This document shows, piece after piece, positions 8,826-17,500 of a stretch of DNA of 25,572 bases. Every line of letters begins with the position of its first letter. The stretch's first letter is position 1. The notes under the pieces are model-generated. The model worked only from the letters and a program-made list of their open reading frames with translations, did no database searches and had not been told where the DNA came from. The stretch covers positions 1 through 25,572 of the forward strand of contig CAUZJO010000066.1 in assembly GCA_963580245.1 (NCBI GenBank), written 5' to 3'. The DNA is from CAUZJO01 sp963580245 (GTDB lineage: Bacteria; Sumerlaeota; Sumerlaeia; MVZB01). The position numbers were made by a program, and so were the translations under genes.

Positions 8826-9575
8826 ATGGGTCTTCCCATGACTTCAGGCCCGCTTTTACTTCGCCCACTTACAGGAGGGGAATACCCATATAGCGACATT
8901 TTTGAAATAGAATCAGTGGCCCGCGTGTCCTTTAATAAGGCGGAGGTGAGCAGTCCTCAGGGGGAAGGAAGGCAAGTTTTGGCGCCAGGCAGACAGGATT
9001 CACACCTTCCGCTGACCGATCAGGAGCTCTTCGACCTGTTGTACGAAGAGTGGAGCGAACCAGTTTACCGTTACTTGGTTCACCTGATCGGCAGAGGGGG
9101 TCTGGCCGAGGACCTCTTTCAGGACACATGGATGAAGGCCATCGAAAACCACCAACAGCTCCGCGATCACGAACGGTTCGGCCCCTGGCTCTTCCGTATC
9201 GCGCGCAATCTGGCGTTCAATCAGCTCCGCCAGCACCGGCGCAAGGGGCAGGTCTGGATCCTTAGCAACCTGACCAATCATGAGGATGGGGAGGTCGAGG
9301 ACCTGATCGGCCGGCAGCCGGGCAACCTGCCCGACCCCCGTCAACGCGCCATCGACGAGCAGCGCCGCGGCATCCTTCAACAAGTGATCACGGACCTGGA
9401 GCTGCAGACCCAAGAGATGCTGCAGCTCCGGTATTTCGAGCACCTGACCCTGCCCGAGGTGGCCACCGTGTTGGGCGTCCCGCTGGGGACCGTGTGCACG
9501 AAAATCCACCGGGCCCTCAAGGCGATCCGCGGGGTCATGCAAGCCAGAGGTTTTCGGGAATTGGGAGCGATGTAA
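8826..9575 (+). CDS. ECF-family RNA polymerase sigma factor
   Basis: Sigma-70 family, extracytoplasmic function type. Region 2 spans about residues 76-141 (WSEPVYRYLVHLIG, AEDLFQDTWMKAI, FGPWLFRIARNLAFNQLR) and region 4 about 184-237 (LQLRYFEHLTLPEVATVLG, then GTVCTKIHRALKAIR), the DNA-binding helix-turn-helix. Regions 1 and 3 are absent, as expected. The first ~60 residues are not sigma-like, and the ATG at 8826 has no ribosome binding site. A TTG at 8979, 6 bases after GGAAGG, would give a 198-residue protein of usual ECF size and is a serious alternative, as is the GTG at 8946. The next gene, an anti-sigma-like FecR protein, begins 14 bases after the stop, so the two form a regulatory pair that probably controls the genes behind it. 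Confidence 0.92.
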   Translation: MGLPMTSGPLLLRPLTGGEYPYSDIFEIESVARVSFNKAEVSSPQGEGRQVLAPGRQDSHLPLTDQELFDLLYEEWSEPVYRYLVHLIGRGGLAEDLFQDTWMKAIENHQQLRDHERFGPWLFRIARNLAFNQLRQHRRKGQVWILSNLTNHEDGEVEDLIGRQPGNLPDPRQRAIDEQRRGILQQVITDLELQTQEMLQLRYFEHLTLPEVATVLGVPLGTVCTKIHRALKAIRGVMQARGFRELGAM

Positions 9576-9589
9576 GGCGGCGAACGAAG

Positions 9590-10624
9590 ATGCAGCAAAC
9601 GTGTAAAGAACTCCAACAGTTGGTTTTGGACGCGAGGAGCCGAGACTTGAGCGATCGTCATCGCCGTCACCTAGAAGTCTGCCCGCTCTGCCGCGACGTG
9701 GCCCAGGAAGCCGCCGTCACGCCGGCGGTGCTCAATGCCGCCGCCCGCTGGGCCTCCGAGCGCGATCCGGTCACCCTGCCCAAGGAACTGAAAGCCCGGG
9801 TGCGGTGCCAGGCGCTGGCGCGGCTGGGCGTGGACCCCATCGCCGAGTCCGCCACCGAACCACCCACGCATTTCGCCGTCCGGAAAGAGGCCGATGACCT
9901 GGCCCTCGGGTGGTTCGACCGGCTGGGATCCGTTTTCGGCGTCGGTATGGGTCGCCGATTGGCCTGGTCTTGCGCTATACTTATCGCCGTGGGATTGGCC
10001 GCGCTGGTCGGCGCGAGGCGGGGGGGCGGCCCCATTGGCCAAGTCGATTATGCCGCGCCCCTGGCGACCTTGCATCAGGGAGGAGATGTCTTTCAGCAAA
10101 AAGGCCTTGCGAGCAAGCTGCCGATCCATCGCCACGCCCGGATCGAGACGGCGGGCGACGCCAGGGCGGTCGCTCAGCTCGGCGAGGACGCCCGTGTGCG
10201 CCTGACCCTCGACCAGGCCACGGAGATCCGGGTCGTCCAGTCCCGCCGGATCGACCTGGACAAGGGTTCGGTGTGGCTCCGCGTGGAACCCGAGGGAAAA
10301 GGGTTTCTGGTAAAGACGCCCAACGCGGTGATCGAGGTCACGGGCACCCGATTTGGCGTAACGGTTGACCAAGGCCAAACCCGCGTCGACGTGGCCAAGG
10401 GAACCGTCCTGGTCGGCCTACCCGCCGCAAAGGAGCGCGTCGAGTTAAAATCAGGGTTCCGGCTGGTGGTGAAGGGGCAAGACATTTTGAAACCGATGCC
10501 CCGCGAGCTGGGAGATGCGCTGCCCGAATGGGTACTGGCGGTGTTGGCCAAGGAGGACATGGCCGCCGCCGGCGCTTATCTGCCCAGCATACAGCCGAAA
10601 AGTCCCGCGCCGGATGACCGATAA
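9590..10624 (+). CDS. Anti-sigma factor with zinc finger, membrane helix and FecR domain
   Basis: A 344-residue single-pass membrane protein. The N-terminus has a zinc-finger anti-sigma (ZAS-like) pattern: Cys5, then HLEVCPLC (His27, Cys31, Cys34), the HxxxCxxC core used to bind ECF sigma factors. One transmembrane helix lies at about 123-142 (LAWSCAILIAVGLAALVGA). The outer part, residues 188-275, is a FecR domain (TPNAVIEVTGTRFGV, then TRVDVAKGTVLVG). In FecR systems this domain senses an outer-membrane or periplasmic partner; here no TonB-dependent receptor is nearby. Start at the ATG at 9590, 14 bases after the sigma-factor stop, with a weak GGCGG upstream. The arrangement implies that it holds the sigma factor inactive until an envelope signal arrives. 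Confidence 0.85.
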   Translation: MQQTCKELQQLVLDARSRDLSDRHRRHLEVCPLCRDVAQEAAVTPAVLNAAARWASERDPVTLPKELKARVRCQALARLGVDPIAESATEPPTHFAVRKEADDLALGWFDRLGSVFGVGMGRRLAWSCAILIAVGLAALVGARRGGGPIGQVDYAAPLATLHQGGDVFQQKGLASKLPIHRHARIETAGDARAVAQLGEDARVRLTLDQATEIRVVQSRRIDLDKGSVWLRVEPEGKGFLVKTPNAVIEVTGTRFGVTVDQGQTRVDVAKGTVLVGLPAAKERVELKSGFRLVVKGQDILKPMPRELGDALPEWVLAVLAKEDMAAAGAYLPSIQPKSPAPDDR

Positions 10625-10633
10625 GACAATGTG

Positions 10634-11389
10634 ATGAACCGAACGACCTTCAGCCCCAAATTCGAGCTTAAACATCCCCCGGGATTCGGCGAGTCAGTCA
10701 TCGGGCGGCGACGGGTCGGGTTGACCTTGATCGAGTTGCTGATCGTTATGGCCGTGATCGGTCTGTTGGCCGCCATCGGGATGTATAACTACCAAGAGGC
10801 GCAGACGCGGGCCAAGGTCTCGGTGAGCAAGTCTCAACTGCGCACGTTGAGCGGGGCGATCGAGGGGTATCACGTGGACCACGGTTCCTATCCCATACCG
10901 ATCCCCTCGTTTCCCGACGACCCGTTCGGGGTGGTCGCCTCCCACGCCCTCAAGTCGCTGACCACGCCGGTGGCCTATGTCAGTCCCGCCGCCTTCGAGG
11001 ATCCCTTCGGCGCGTTGCGCCTGCAATTCGCGCACGGCGAAGGCGTCAAGCTTTCCGACGATGATCCGTTTCGCCCCCCCACGCCGGGATTCAATACGAA
11101 CCAGTCGCTCTTATTCTTCCAATATGGCCATTTTGCCTGGCTGATCGGGAATAAGGACATGTGGGTCGATGGCTATTCGGCGGTCAGCATCGGCCCGGAC
11201 AAAGCGGACTCGTTCATCGTCTACTATCCCTTCCCCGATGACCTGCCGCCCGCCGCGGTCTTCTTTGGCGTCCTGGATGCCCAGGACACCGTCTACGATC
11301 CCACCAACGGAACCGTCAGCCAGGGCGACCTGGCGATCTTCGGCGGGGCGTTGCCCACCGGCGGCCTGGTTGGTGGGGGCAATCTCTAG
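10634..11389 (+). CDS. Prepilin-like protein (type II secretion/type IV pilus pseudopilin family)
   Basis: A 251-residue protein with a type III (prepilin) signal: basic RRRVG, cleavage after Gly29, then LTLIELLIVMAVIGLLAAIG with Glu at +5 and a hydrophobic helix. Position +1 is Leu instead of the usual Phe or Met. The leader before the cleavage site is long (29 residues). After the helix, a GspG-like stretch follows (QLRTLSGAIEGYHVDHGSYP). The C-terminal part ends in YDPTNGTVSQGDLAIFGG, a tail style I recall from planctomycete prepilin-like proteins. No secretion ATPase, prepilin peptidase or secretin gene is in the window, so export must use machinery elsewhere. Starts at the ATG at 10634 (a GTG sits at 10631), 9 bases after the FecR gene, and its stop overlaps the ribosome binding site of the next gene. 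Confidence 0.8.
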   Translation: MNRTTFSPKFELKHPPGFGESVIGRRRVGLTLIELLIVMAVIGLLAAIGMYNYQEAQTRAKVSVSKSQLRTLSGAIEGYHVDHGSYPIPIPSFPDDPFGVVASHALKSLTTPVAYVSPAAFEDPFGALRLQFAHGEGVKLSDDDPFRPPTPGFNTNQSLLFFQYGHFAWLIGNKDMWVDGYSAVSIGPDKADSFIVYYPFPDDLPPAAVFFGVLDAQDTVYDPTNGTVSQGDLAIFGGALPTGGLVGGGNL

Positions 11390-11397
11390 GAGTCACC

Positions 11398-14319
11398 ATG
11401 GCACGCGATGGCGCAACCAACCATCGCCTTCTGACCCAGTACGCGCAGGGCGCGGCGGCGGCCTGCTTATGGGGGGCGATCATCTTCTCGACGTGGACCG
11501 TTCCCTCCCCACGCGCCGCAAGCATCGACGATCCGTTCGTTACCATGCCCAAGCCCGACCAGGGCGTGACCCTGTTGGGGGTTGCCGGGAGCCCCGGGAT
11601 CGTAACGCCCGACCTCGTGCCCGAGGACGCCGTCGCCGCCGATTTTAATTGTGACGGATACACCGACCTGGCGGTGGCCTACGCGTTCTCGGAAACGCTC
11701 ATCTGTTTTTTCGGCAGCGAGGAGCAGACGTTCGTGCCCGCGCGCCGCAAGGATGTGGGATTCAACGCCGGTGCGCTCGACGACCTACCGCGCACATTGT
11801 TGGCCGAAGATTTCGATCAGGATGGTTTCGTCGATCTGGCGCTGCTCAATTCGGGCAACCCGGACATCAATCGCCCGGTTCCCGCCGGGCCCTCGCTCGG
11901 CATCCTCTACGGGGCGCCCAATGGCGACTTTGAGCCTTTCGAGCCGATTCCGCTGAGCCCGTCCGAGGGCTTCTCGCCGCTGTTCTCGATCATGATGGAA
12001 GCCGGCCGGTTCGGCGAGGACGACGCCCCGCACCTGATTGTTGCGCATCCCGACGCGCGCGTTTTCAGTCTTATCCGCCATATCCACGGTCGCCTTTGGG
12101 GCCAGGCCGACCTGTTTGAAGTCGAGACCGAGGGGTTCGGCCCGGTCGCGTTCAAGGCGGTGGACCTTGATTTCGATGGTCTGGGCGACCTGATCGTCCT
12201 TAATCGAAACGATATTCAAGTTTGGAAGGGGGACGCGGAGGGGGGATTTGCGCAGCGCCGCCGGATCGCGGACCCAGCCGAGGTGGCCGCCAGAAATTTT
12301 ACGGCGATCGAATTGGCCGATTTCAATCAGGACGGCCGCTGGGACCTGGTCGCGCTCGAGGGTGGAACCAATCGGATGCGCCTCTTCATGGGACTGGAGG
12401 TCTCGGGCGAATTCCAAGATGTGATCAATATCTCATTGACCCGCGCATCCGGGGCCGGCGACGCAAACTTGACCAATGGCCCGATCGACCTGGTGGTCTA
12501 TGACGCCAACGCGGACGGCTTTGACGATGTCGCCGTGATCTTCCTGCTCAGCGGCGGCGGCGCGATCTATTTCGGTCAAGCCGATCCGGCCAACGCGCCC
12601 CTGGTTTTCCGCCGGGCCTTCGATACGGCCGTCCGCCCGCGAGCCTTGCTCAAGGCCGACATCAACAACGACCGCCGTCCCGACTTGGTCATCGTCAACG
12701 AAGGGGACCAGCTCATCGCCGACAATCAGGATCTGGTTTTCGATTTCAACGAGTTCGACCGGCCCCCGGCCGATCAGTCGATCGGCGATGCGCCGACGTC
12801 TCCGGGCATCTCGTTTCCTCCTTCCCTGGATCGCCCGCGCGGGTTGGCGTGGGACCGGACACGCGGGACGGTCTGGACCATCGACCGCAAGCAGCGCCTG
12901 TTCGCCCAGATGACCGGGGAGGGAGACATCATCCGGGAATCGGTGATTCCGATGGACCTCCCCCGTTTGGTCGATGGAAGCCTTCAACAGGTCTTTCAGG
13001 ACCCCTCCGACCTTGCCGTTGATCGGGAGGGCAACCTATGGATCGTCGATCGGCTGGCCGCCAGTCTCGTCACCATGACAGCGCAGGGTCACGTCATTGA
13101 GGTCATCTCCACGCTCGAAGCGCTGGAGATGCCCCGACCCACCGGCGTGGCCTACGACCCGCTCCACCATCGATTGTTCATCTGCGATCCGACCGAAACG
13201 CTGCTCGTCGAGATTCCTCTCAGCGGCGGGCCGCCCATTTTCCGCCGACTCCGCGCCATGCAGGACCTGGCCTATGACGAAAGGCGCGGTAGCCTGTGGG
13301 GCGTTCCCGCGGACGAACCGTTCTTCCTTCTTCAGATTCGATTGGAGAACAATACAAGCCCCGACGTGGGGGTGACGCTCGGTCCGGCGTTGCCGCTCGG
13401 CGAGCTCGCGCCCATTCTGCGTCAGGTGTTGGCGCTCTCGGTGGCCTACGACGCCGAACACGGGCGCTTTTTCGTCCTGACCGACCAGGGGGCGCTGGTC
13501 CTCTTTGAGGAAGAGAGCGAGTCGACGTCGATCCGGGAGTTGAGGCTGTTGCGCGAGATTCGGGCGGTGGCCAACTCCTTCGAGGACACGCTGTTGTTGG
13601 CCGATTCGGGGTTGTTGGGCACGATCGCGCGCATCAACCTTCATGGCGACGTACTCGACCACTTTCAGATCAATCCTCTGGACGTGTGGCCCCCCATTGA
13701 CATTCGCGGCCTCAGCAGCAACCGCGGCATCATATATGTGCTCGATGGCGGCCAGGGGCGGGTCGCCAACGTCGGCTCGGTCTTTCGATTTGGTCCACGA
13801 GGCGACCGGTTGGGGCGCATCGCGACGGGTCTGCCTCTGGGGCGGCGAGTCCGGGGTCTGCATTTCGACCCGGTCGGCCGGCGGCTCTTTATCGGGACGT
13901 TGGGCCGGCTGATCGAGCAGCCCTTCATCGAGCCGATCACTATCGAGCCGGTTCCCACCGAGCCGATCGACGCGAATGAGATGGACGAGCGCCCGATCGT
14001 CTCGCACCACATCACGACCGTCCACTCGCCGAGTTCGATCTCGGCGGGTCCGGAGGGATTTGCTGTTACGATGTTTGCCCCCGAGCAGGGTTTTCTCATT
14101 TTTTTCAACCCCGACGCCGATGCAACCGTGGACCGCAGGACGAAACTTGCGCGCATCGGACCGTTGCCGCTCAAGTTTCGCCCCCTGGCGGCCGTTCCAG
14201 CCACCCATTCAAATAACGCATGGCACCTGGTTGGCGCCGGCGAGTCCAGCGTTTTGCTGGCCACCGAGACGCCGACACCCTCGAACGCGGCGGACTCGGC
14301 GTGGCTCCACTATGAGTAA
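11398..14319 (+). CDS. Secreted FG-GAP/VCBS and NHL-type beta-propeller protein
   Basis: A 973-residue protein. An export signal is likely at residues 10-41 (hydrophobic ACLWGAIIFSTW, then SPRAAS). Residues ~79-450 hold at least six FG-GAP/VCBS repeats with Ca2+-binding-loop motifs: DFNCDGYTDLAV, DFDQDGFVDLAL, DLDFDGLGDLIV, DFNQDGRWDLVA, DANADGFDDVAV and DINNDRRPDLVI. From about 475 to 900 the style changes to NHL/SMP-30-like propeller blades (RPRGLAWDRTRGTVWTIDRK, DPSDLAVDREGNLWIVDRLA, RPTGVAYDPLHHRLFICDP). Both halves are typical binding scaffolds; no catalytic site is seen. The ATG at 11398 has AGGAG overlapping the stop of the prepilin gene, so translational coupling is likely. No C-terminal sorting signal was recognised. 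Function inferred only as an extracellular or periplasmic surface protein. Confidence 0.8.
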   Translation: MARDGATNHRLLTQYAQGAAAACLWGAIIFSTWTVPSPRAASIDDPFVTMPKPDQGVTLLGVAGSPGIVTPDLVPEDAVAADFNCDGYTDLAVAYAFSETLICFFGSEEQTFVPARRKDVGFNAGALDDLPRTLLAEDFDQDGFVDLALLNSGNPDINRPVPAGPSLGILYGAPNGDFEPFEPIPLSPSEGFSPLFSIMMEAGRFGEDDAPHLIVAHPDARVFSLIRHIHGRLWGQADLFEVETEGFGPVAFKAVDLDFDGLGDLIVLNRNDIQVWKGDAEGGFAQRRRIADPAEVAARNFTAIELADFNQDGRWDLVALEGGTNRMRLFMGLEVSGEFQDVINISLTRASGAGDANLTNGPIDLVVYDANADGFDDVAVIFLLSGGGAIYFGQADPANAPLVFRRAFDTAVRPRALLKADINNDRRPDLVIVNEGDQLIADNQDLVFDFNEFDRPPADQSIGDAPTSPGISFPPSLDRPRGLAWDRTRGTVWTIDRKQRLFAQMTGEGDIIRESVIPMDLPRLVDGSLQQVFQDPSDLAVDREGNLWIVDRLAASLVTMTAQGHVIEVISTLEALEMPRPTGVAYDPLHHRLFICDPTETLLVEIPLSGGPPIFRRLRAMQDLAYDERRGSLWGVPADEPFFLLQIRLENNTSPDVGVTLGPALPLGELAPILRQVLALSVAYDAEHGRFFVLTDQGALVLFEEESESTSIRELRLLREIRAVANSFEDTLLLADSGLLGTIARINLHGDVLDHFQINPLDVWPPIDIRGLSSNRGIIYVLDGGQGRVANVGSVFRFGPRGDRLGRIATGLPLGRRVRGLHFDPVGRRLFIGTLGRLIEQPFIEPITIEPVPTEPIDANEMDERPIVSHHITTVHSPSSISAGPEGFAVTMFAPEQGFLIFFNPDADATVDRRTKLARIGPLPLKFRPLAAVPATHSNNAWHLVGAGESSVLLATETPTPSNAADSAWLHYE

Positions 14320-14575
14320 ACGAGGAGGGATCCCGTCCCGGCTTCCAAGAGATTTTCATCTTTTTCGCATTTGATGAAATAAACATCGATTTTTGAGTGT
14401 CATTCGTTAAGGGCGAGACATTCGCGAGAGCATGCCAGATATGGAACACAATTGTCATCAAAGCAGCGGGGGGGAAGGGTCAAATGGACGGACCAATGAT
14501 CATGCCCGCTCTGTTTGTTGTGTTGGCGGTTTCGCCTTCTGGCATCGATGTAACAAACCGAAGGGAGTTAGCGTC

Positions 14576-17500
14576 ATGATTTACGCTGCCCATTCAATGT
14601 GGACAAGGCTTAGAGGGGTCGTATCCATCTGCGCGATGAGCGTGGTGGCCGCCTTGGGAGCGTCCCCGGCGGGGGCGACCCTGAGCGGAGGGATCGAACC
14701 GGGGGTGATCTTCGGTCAGGTAACGGCGGTCCGTGCCGACGGGGCGGTCGTCCCGATTCCCGGCGCCCACGTGGTGGCCATCGGCCAGACGGTCGAGCCG
14801 GTCTTCGAGGCGTTCACCGATCCTGAAGGATTCTACGAGTTTTCCCAGATCCCGGCCGGGGGGTATTTCATGGAGGCTTCGGCCGATGGCTACAGTCACG
14901 CCGAAGCGATGGTGGACCTGCAGCCCGGCCATGAGGAGCGGGTTGACTTCCGGCTCGAACCGTTCGCTTTTCTGTTCGGCGAGATCGCCGGCATCGTGAC
15001 CGACGTCAACGGCGTCCCCGTCGAGGGGGCGTTTGTCTATGTACCCCATCCTTTTGCCGATGCCACGGGCGCGGAGCCTGATTCGACCGACCCCTTCGTT
15101 TGGACCCACACCGACGCGCAGGGGCATTATCATCTGGGCGGCGTGATCGTCGGCCTCAATCTGTTGCACGTCAATCATCCCGATTACGAACCGGCGCGCA
15201 AGGAGGTGCAGGTCCATGGCAACCAACTCAGCATCTGCAACTTCGAACTGATCCCGCTCAACAATCAAGGGACCGGGGGCTTGGGGGTCAAGGTTCGCGA
15301 CGCGCAAACCAACGAACCCATACCCGGCGCCAATGTCGAAATAGAAGGTTTCCATACGTTCGCTCCCCTGTTTACCGATGAAAACGGCGAGCTGGTCGTC
15401 GACGGCATCCCCGTCGGCGAGCGGGGCGTTCACGTGTTTAAAGATGGGTACCATCCGGATTGGCAAATCGTGCTGATTCAGCACGGTGAGATCACCCCGG
15501 CCGAATTCCACCTCCAACCGATCGAGCCCCCCGAGTTCGGGGCCATCCACGGCAAGGTATTCGATGGGGTCACCGGCGAGGGGATCGGTGGCGCCCAGGT
15601 GCGCTACCGGCTGATCAATCCCAGCATCCGGCCCGATGAGGGTCCGTCGCCGACGGGCGACCCCAATGACCCCGCGACCACGGACCCCAGCGTTCCGGGC
15701 GATCCGGACGACTCGCGGGGCGTTGTCGAGACCAATGCGAACGGCGGTTTCGTCATCGACGGCCTCATCGCGGGACCCTACGCGCTGCACGTCAGGGCCG
15801 AGGGCTACTACGATAGCTGGAGACGCGTCCTCGTCCATGCGGGCCAGGTGACCGAGGTCGAAATCCCGATGCGCCCGATGGTCCCGAACGAACCGGGACA
15901 GATCGCCGGTCAGGTGACCGACGCGCTCACGGGCGACGCGCTCGCCGGCGTGTGGGTCTTCTTCCACCGCATGGACGATCAGCTCCCGGCCATCGACCTG
16001 ATCGACGCCACCGATATTTCGCTCCCCCACGTGCGCACCGACGCCAACGGCATGTACGAAACCCCACGGCTGCGCCCGGGCGAGTACCTGCTCGTCTTCA
16101 TCGCGAGGGGTTATAATCGCGAACGCAAGCTGGCCGAGGTGATCTCGGGACAGGTTACCCGGTGCGACATGGCCCTCACGCCGTTCGATCCGCCGTTGCC
16201 CGGCGCAGTTGCGGGCGTCGTGGTCGACGCGCACTCGGGTCAGGGAATCGGCGGGGCGGTGGTCTTCTTCGTGCCGCTCCTGTCCGATCTGCCGCCGGGC
16301 GCGCCCCTGCCCGACGAGAACGACCTGTCGCAACTTCCGCACGTGTTCACCAACGATGATGGATTCTACGAGATCACGCACCTGCGGCCGGGTCACTACT
16401 GGTTGCTGGTCCGCGCGCGCAACTACTTGCCCGAGGACGCGGTCGTCGGCGTCGAAGCGGGTCAGGTGACCCAGGCCGACTTCGCTCTGCGTCCGAACTT
16501 GGATCCGCCTTTGGGCGGGATTCGGGGCAGGGTGGTCGGCGAGGACGGCCGTCCGATCGTCGGCGCGTATGTCTTCTGGGCCCCGCTGGCGATTGCCGGG
16601 ACGTTGCCGCCGAGCGGCATCGAACTGCCGGAGATTCCCGAAGACCTGACGATCGCGCCGCCGCCAACGGTGGTGCGGACCGATCAGAACGGCGAATACC
16701 ACATCCGCCCATTGTTCCCCGGTCGTTACGTCGTGCTCGCGTGGGCGCTTGGCTACGACTGCGCGGACCACGTGGCCTCGGTGCCCGCCGGCGGGACGGC
16801 CATTTGTGACTTCAGGTTGCGTCCCGAGCAACCCGTCGAGCCCAGCTTCATCCGAGGCAAGGTCTGCGACCGCGAAACGGGCGAGCCCATCGCGGGGGCG
16901 TGGGTCTTCTACGGGCCGACCGTGGCCGATCACGTTGATCCCGCCTGGGGCGACGTGGTGGACAACCAGATCCCCCACGTGCGAACCAACGAGAACGGCG
17001 TGTTCGAAATCGGTCCCATCCGCCCGGGGCTGTGGCACCTGCGCTTCCAGGCCGAGGGCTACCACTCCGCCCACGAGACGCTCGAAGTGGGTCCGGGCCA
17101 GACGGTTGAAGTCAAAGTCAACCTCGAGCCGTTTATTCCGCCCGAACCGGGTTGGATCTTCGGCCAGGTGGTCGATGGTGCCACGGGTATCGGGCTGGCC
17201 GGGGCGTTCGTCTTCCATGGCCCCCTGTTCGACAACGGGGTGATCCCCGAGTGGTGGAACGAGACCGACCCCGTGAACGTCCCCCACGTCCGCACCGATG
17301 AGAACGGCTTCTATGAGATCCCCAACCTGCGCCCCCAACTCTACTACTTGCTGGTCAAGGCGACAGGATACCTGCCCGAGTACCGTCAGGCACCGGTTGA
17401 ACCGGGTCATGGGACCGAGGCGAACTTCGAGCTGTTCCCCGAGGCGCGGGTTCCGGGAGTCATCGAAGGCAACGTCAGCGACGGCATCAGTGGACAGGGG

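Noticed and set aside
14351..14380. TTTCATC...GATGAAA inverted repeat after the FG-GAP gene
   Set aside because: Only 7-base AT-rich arms and no clear T run; too weak to call a terminator.
14594..17410. A 938-codon open frame antisense to the giant repeat protein
   Set aside because: It lies wholly inside the clear repeat-protein gene on the other strand, shows no signal peptide or family motif, and is expected from GC-rich codon bias.
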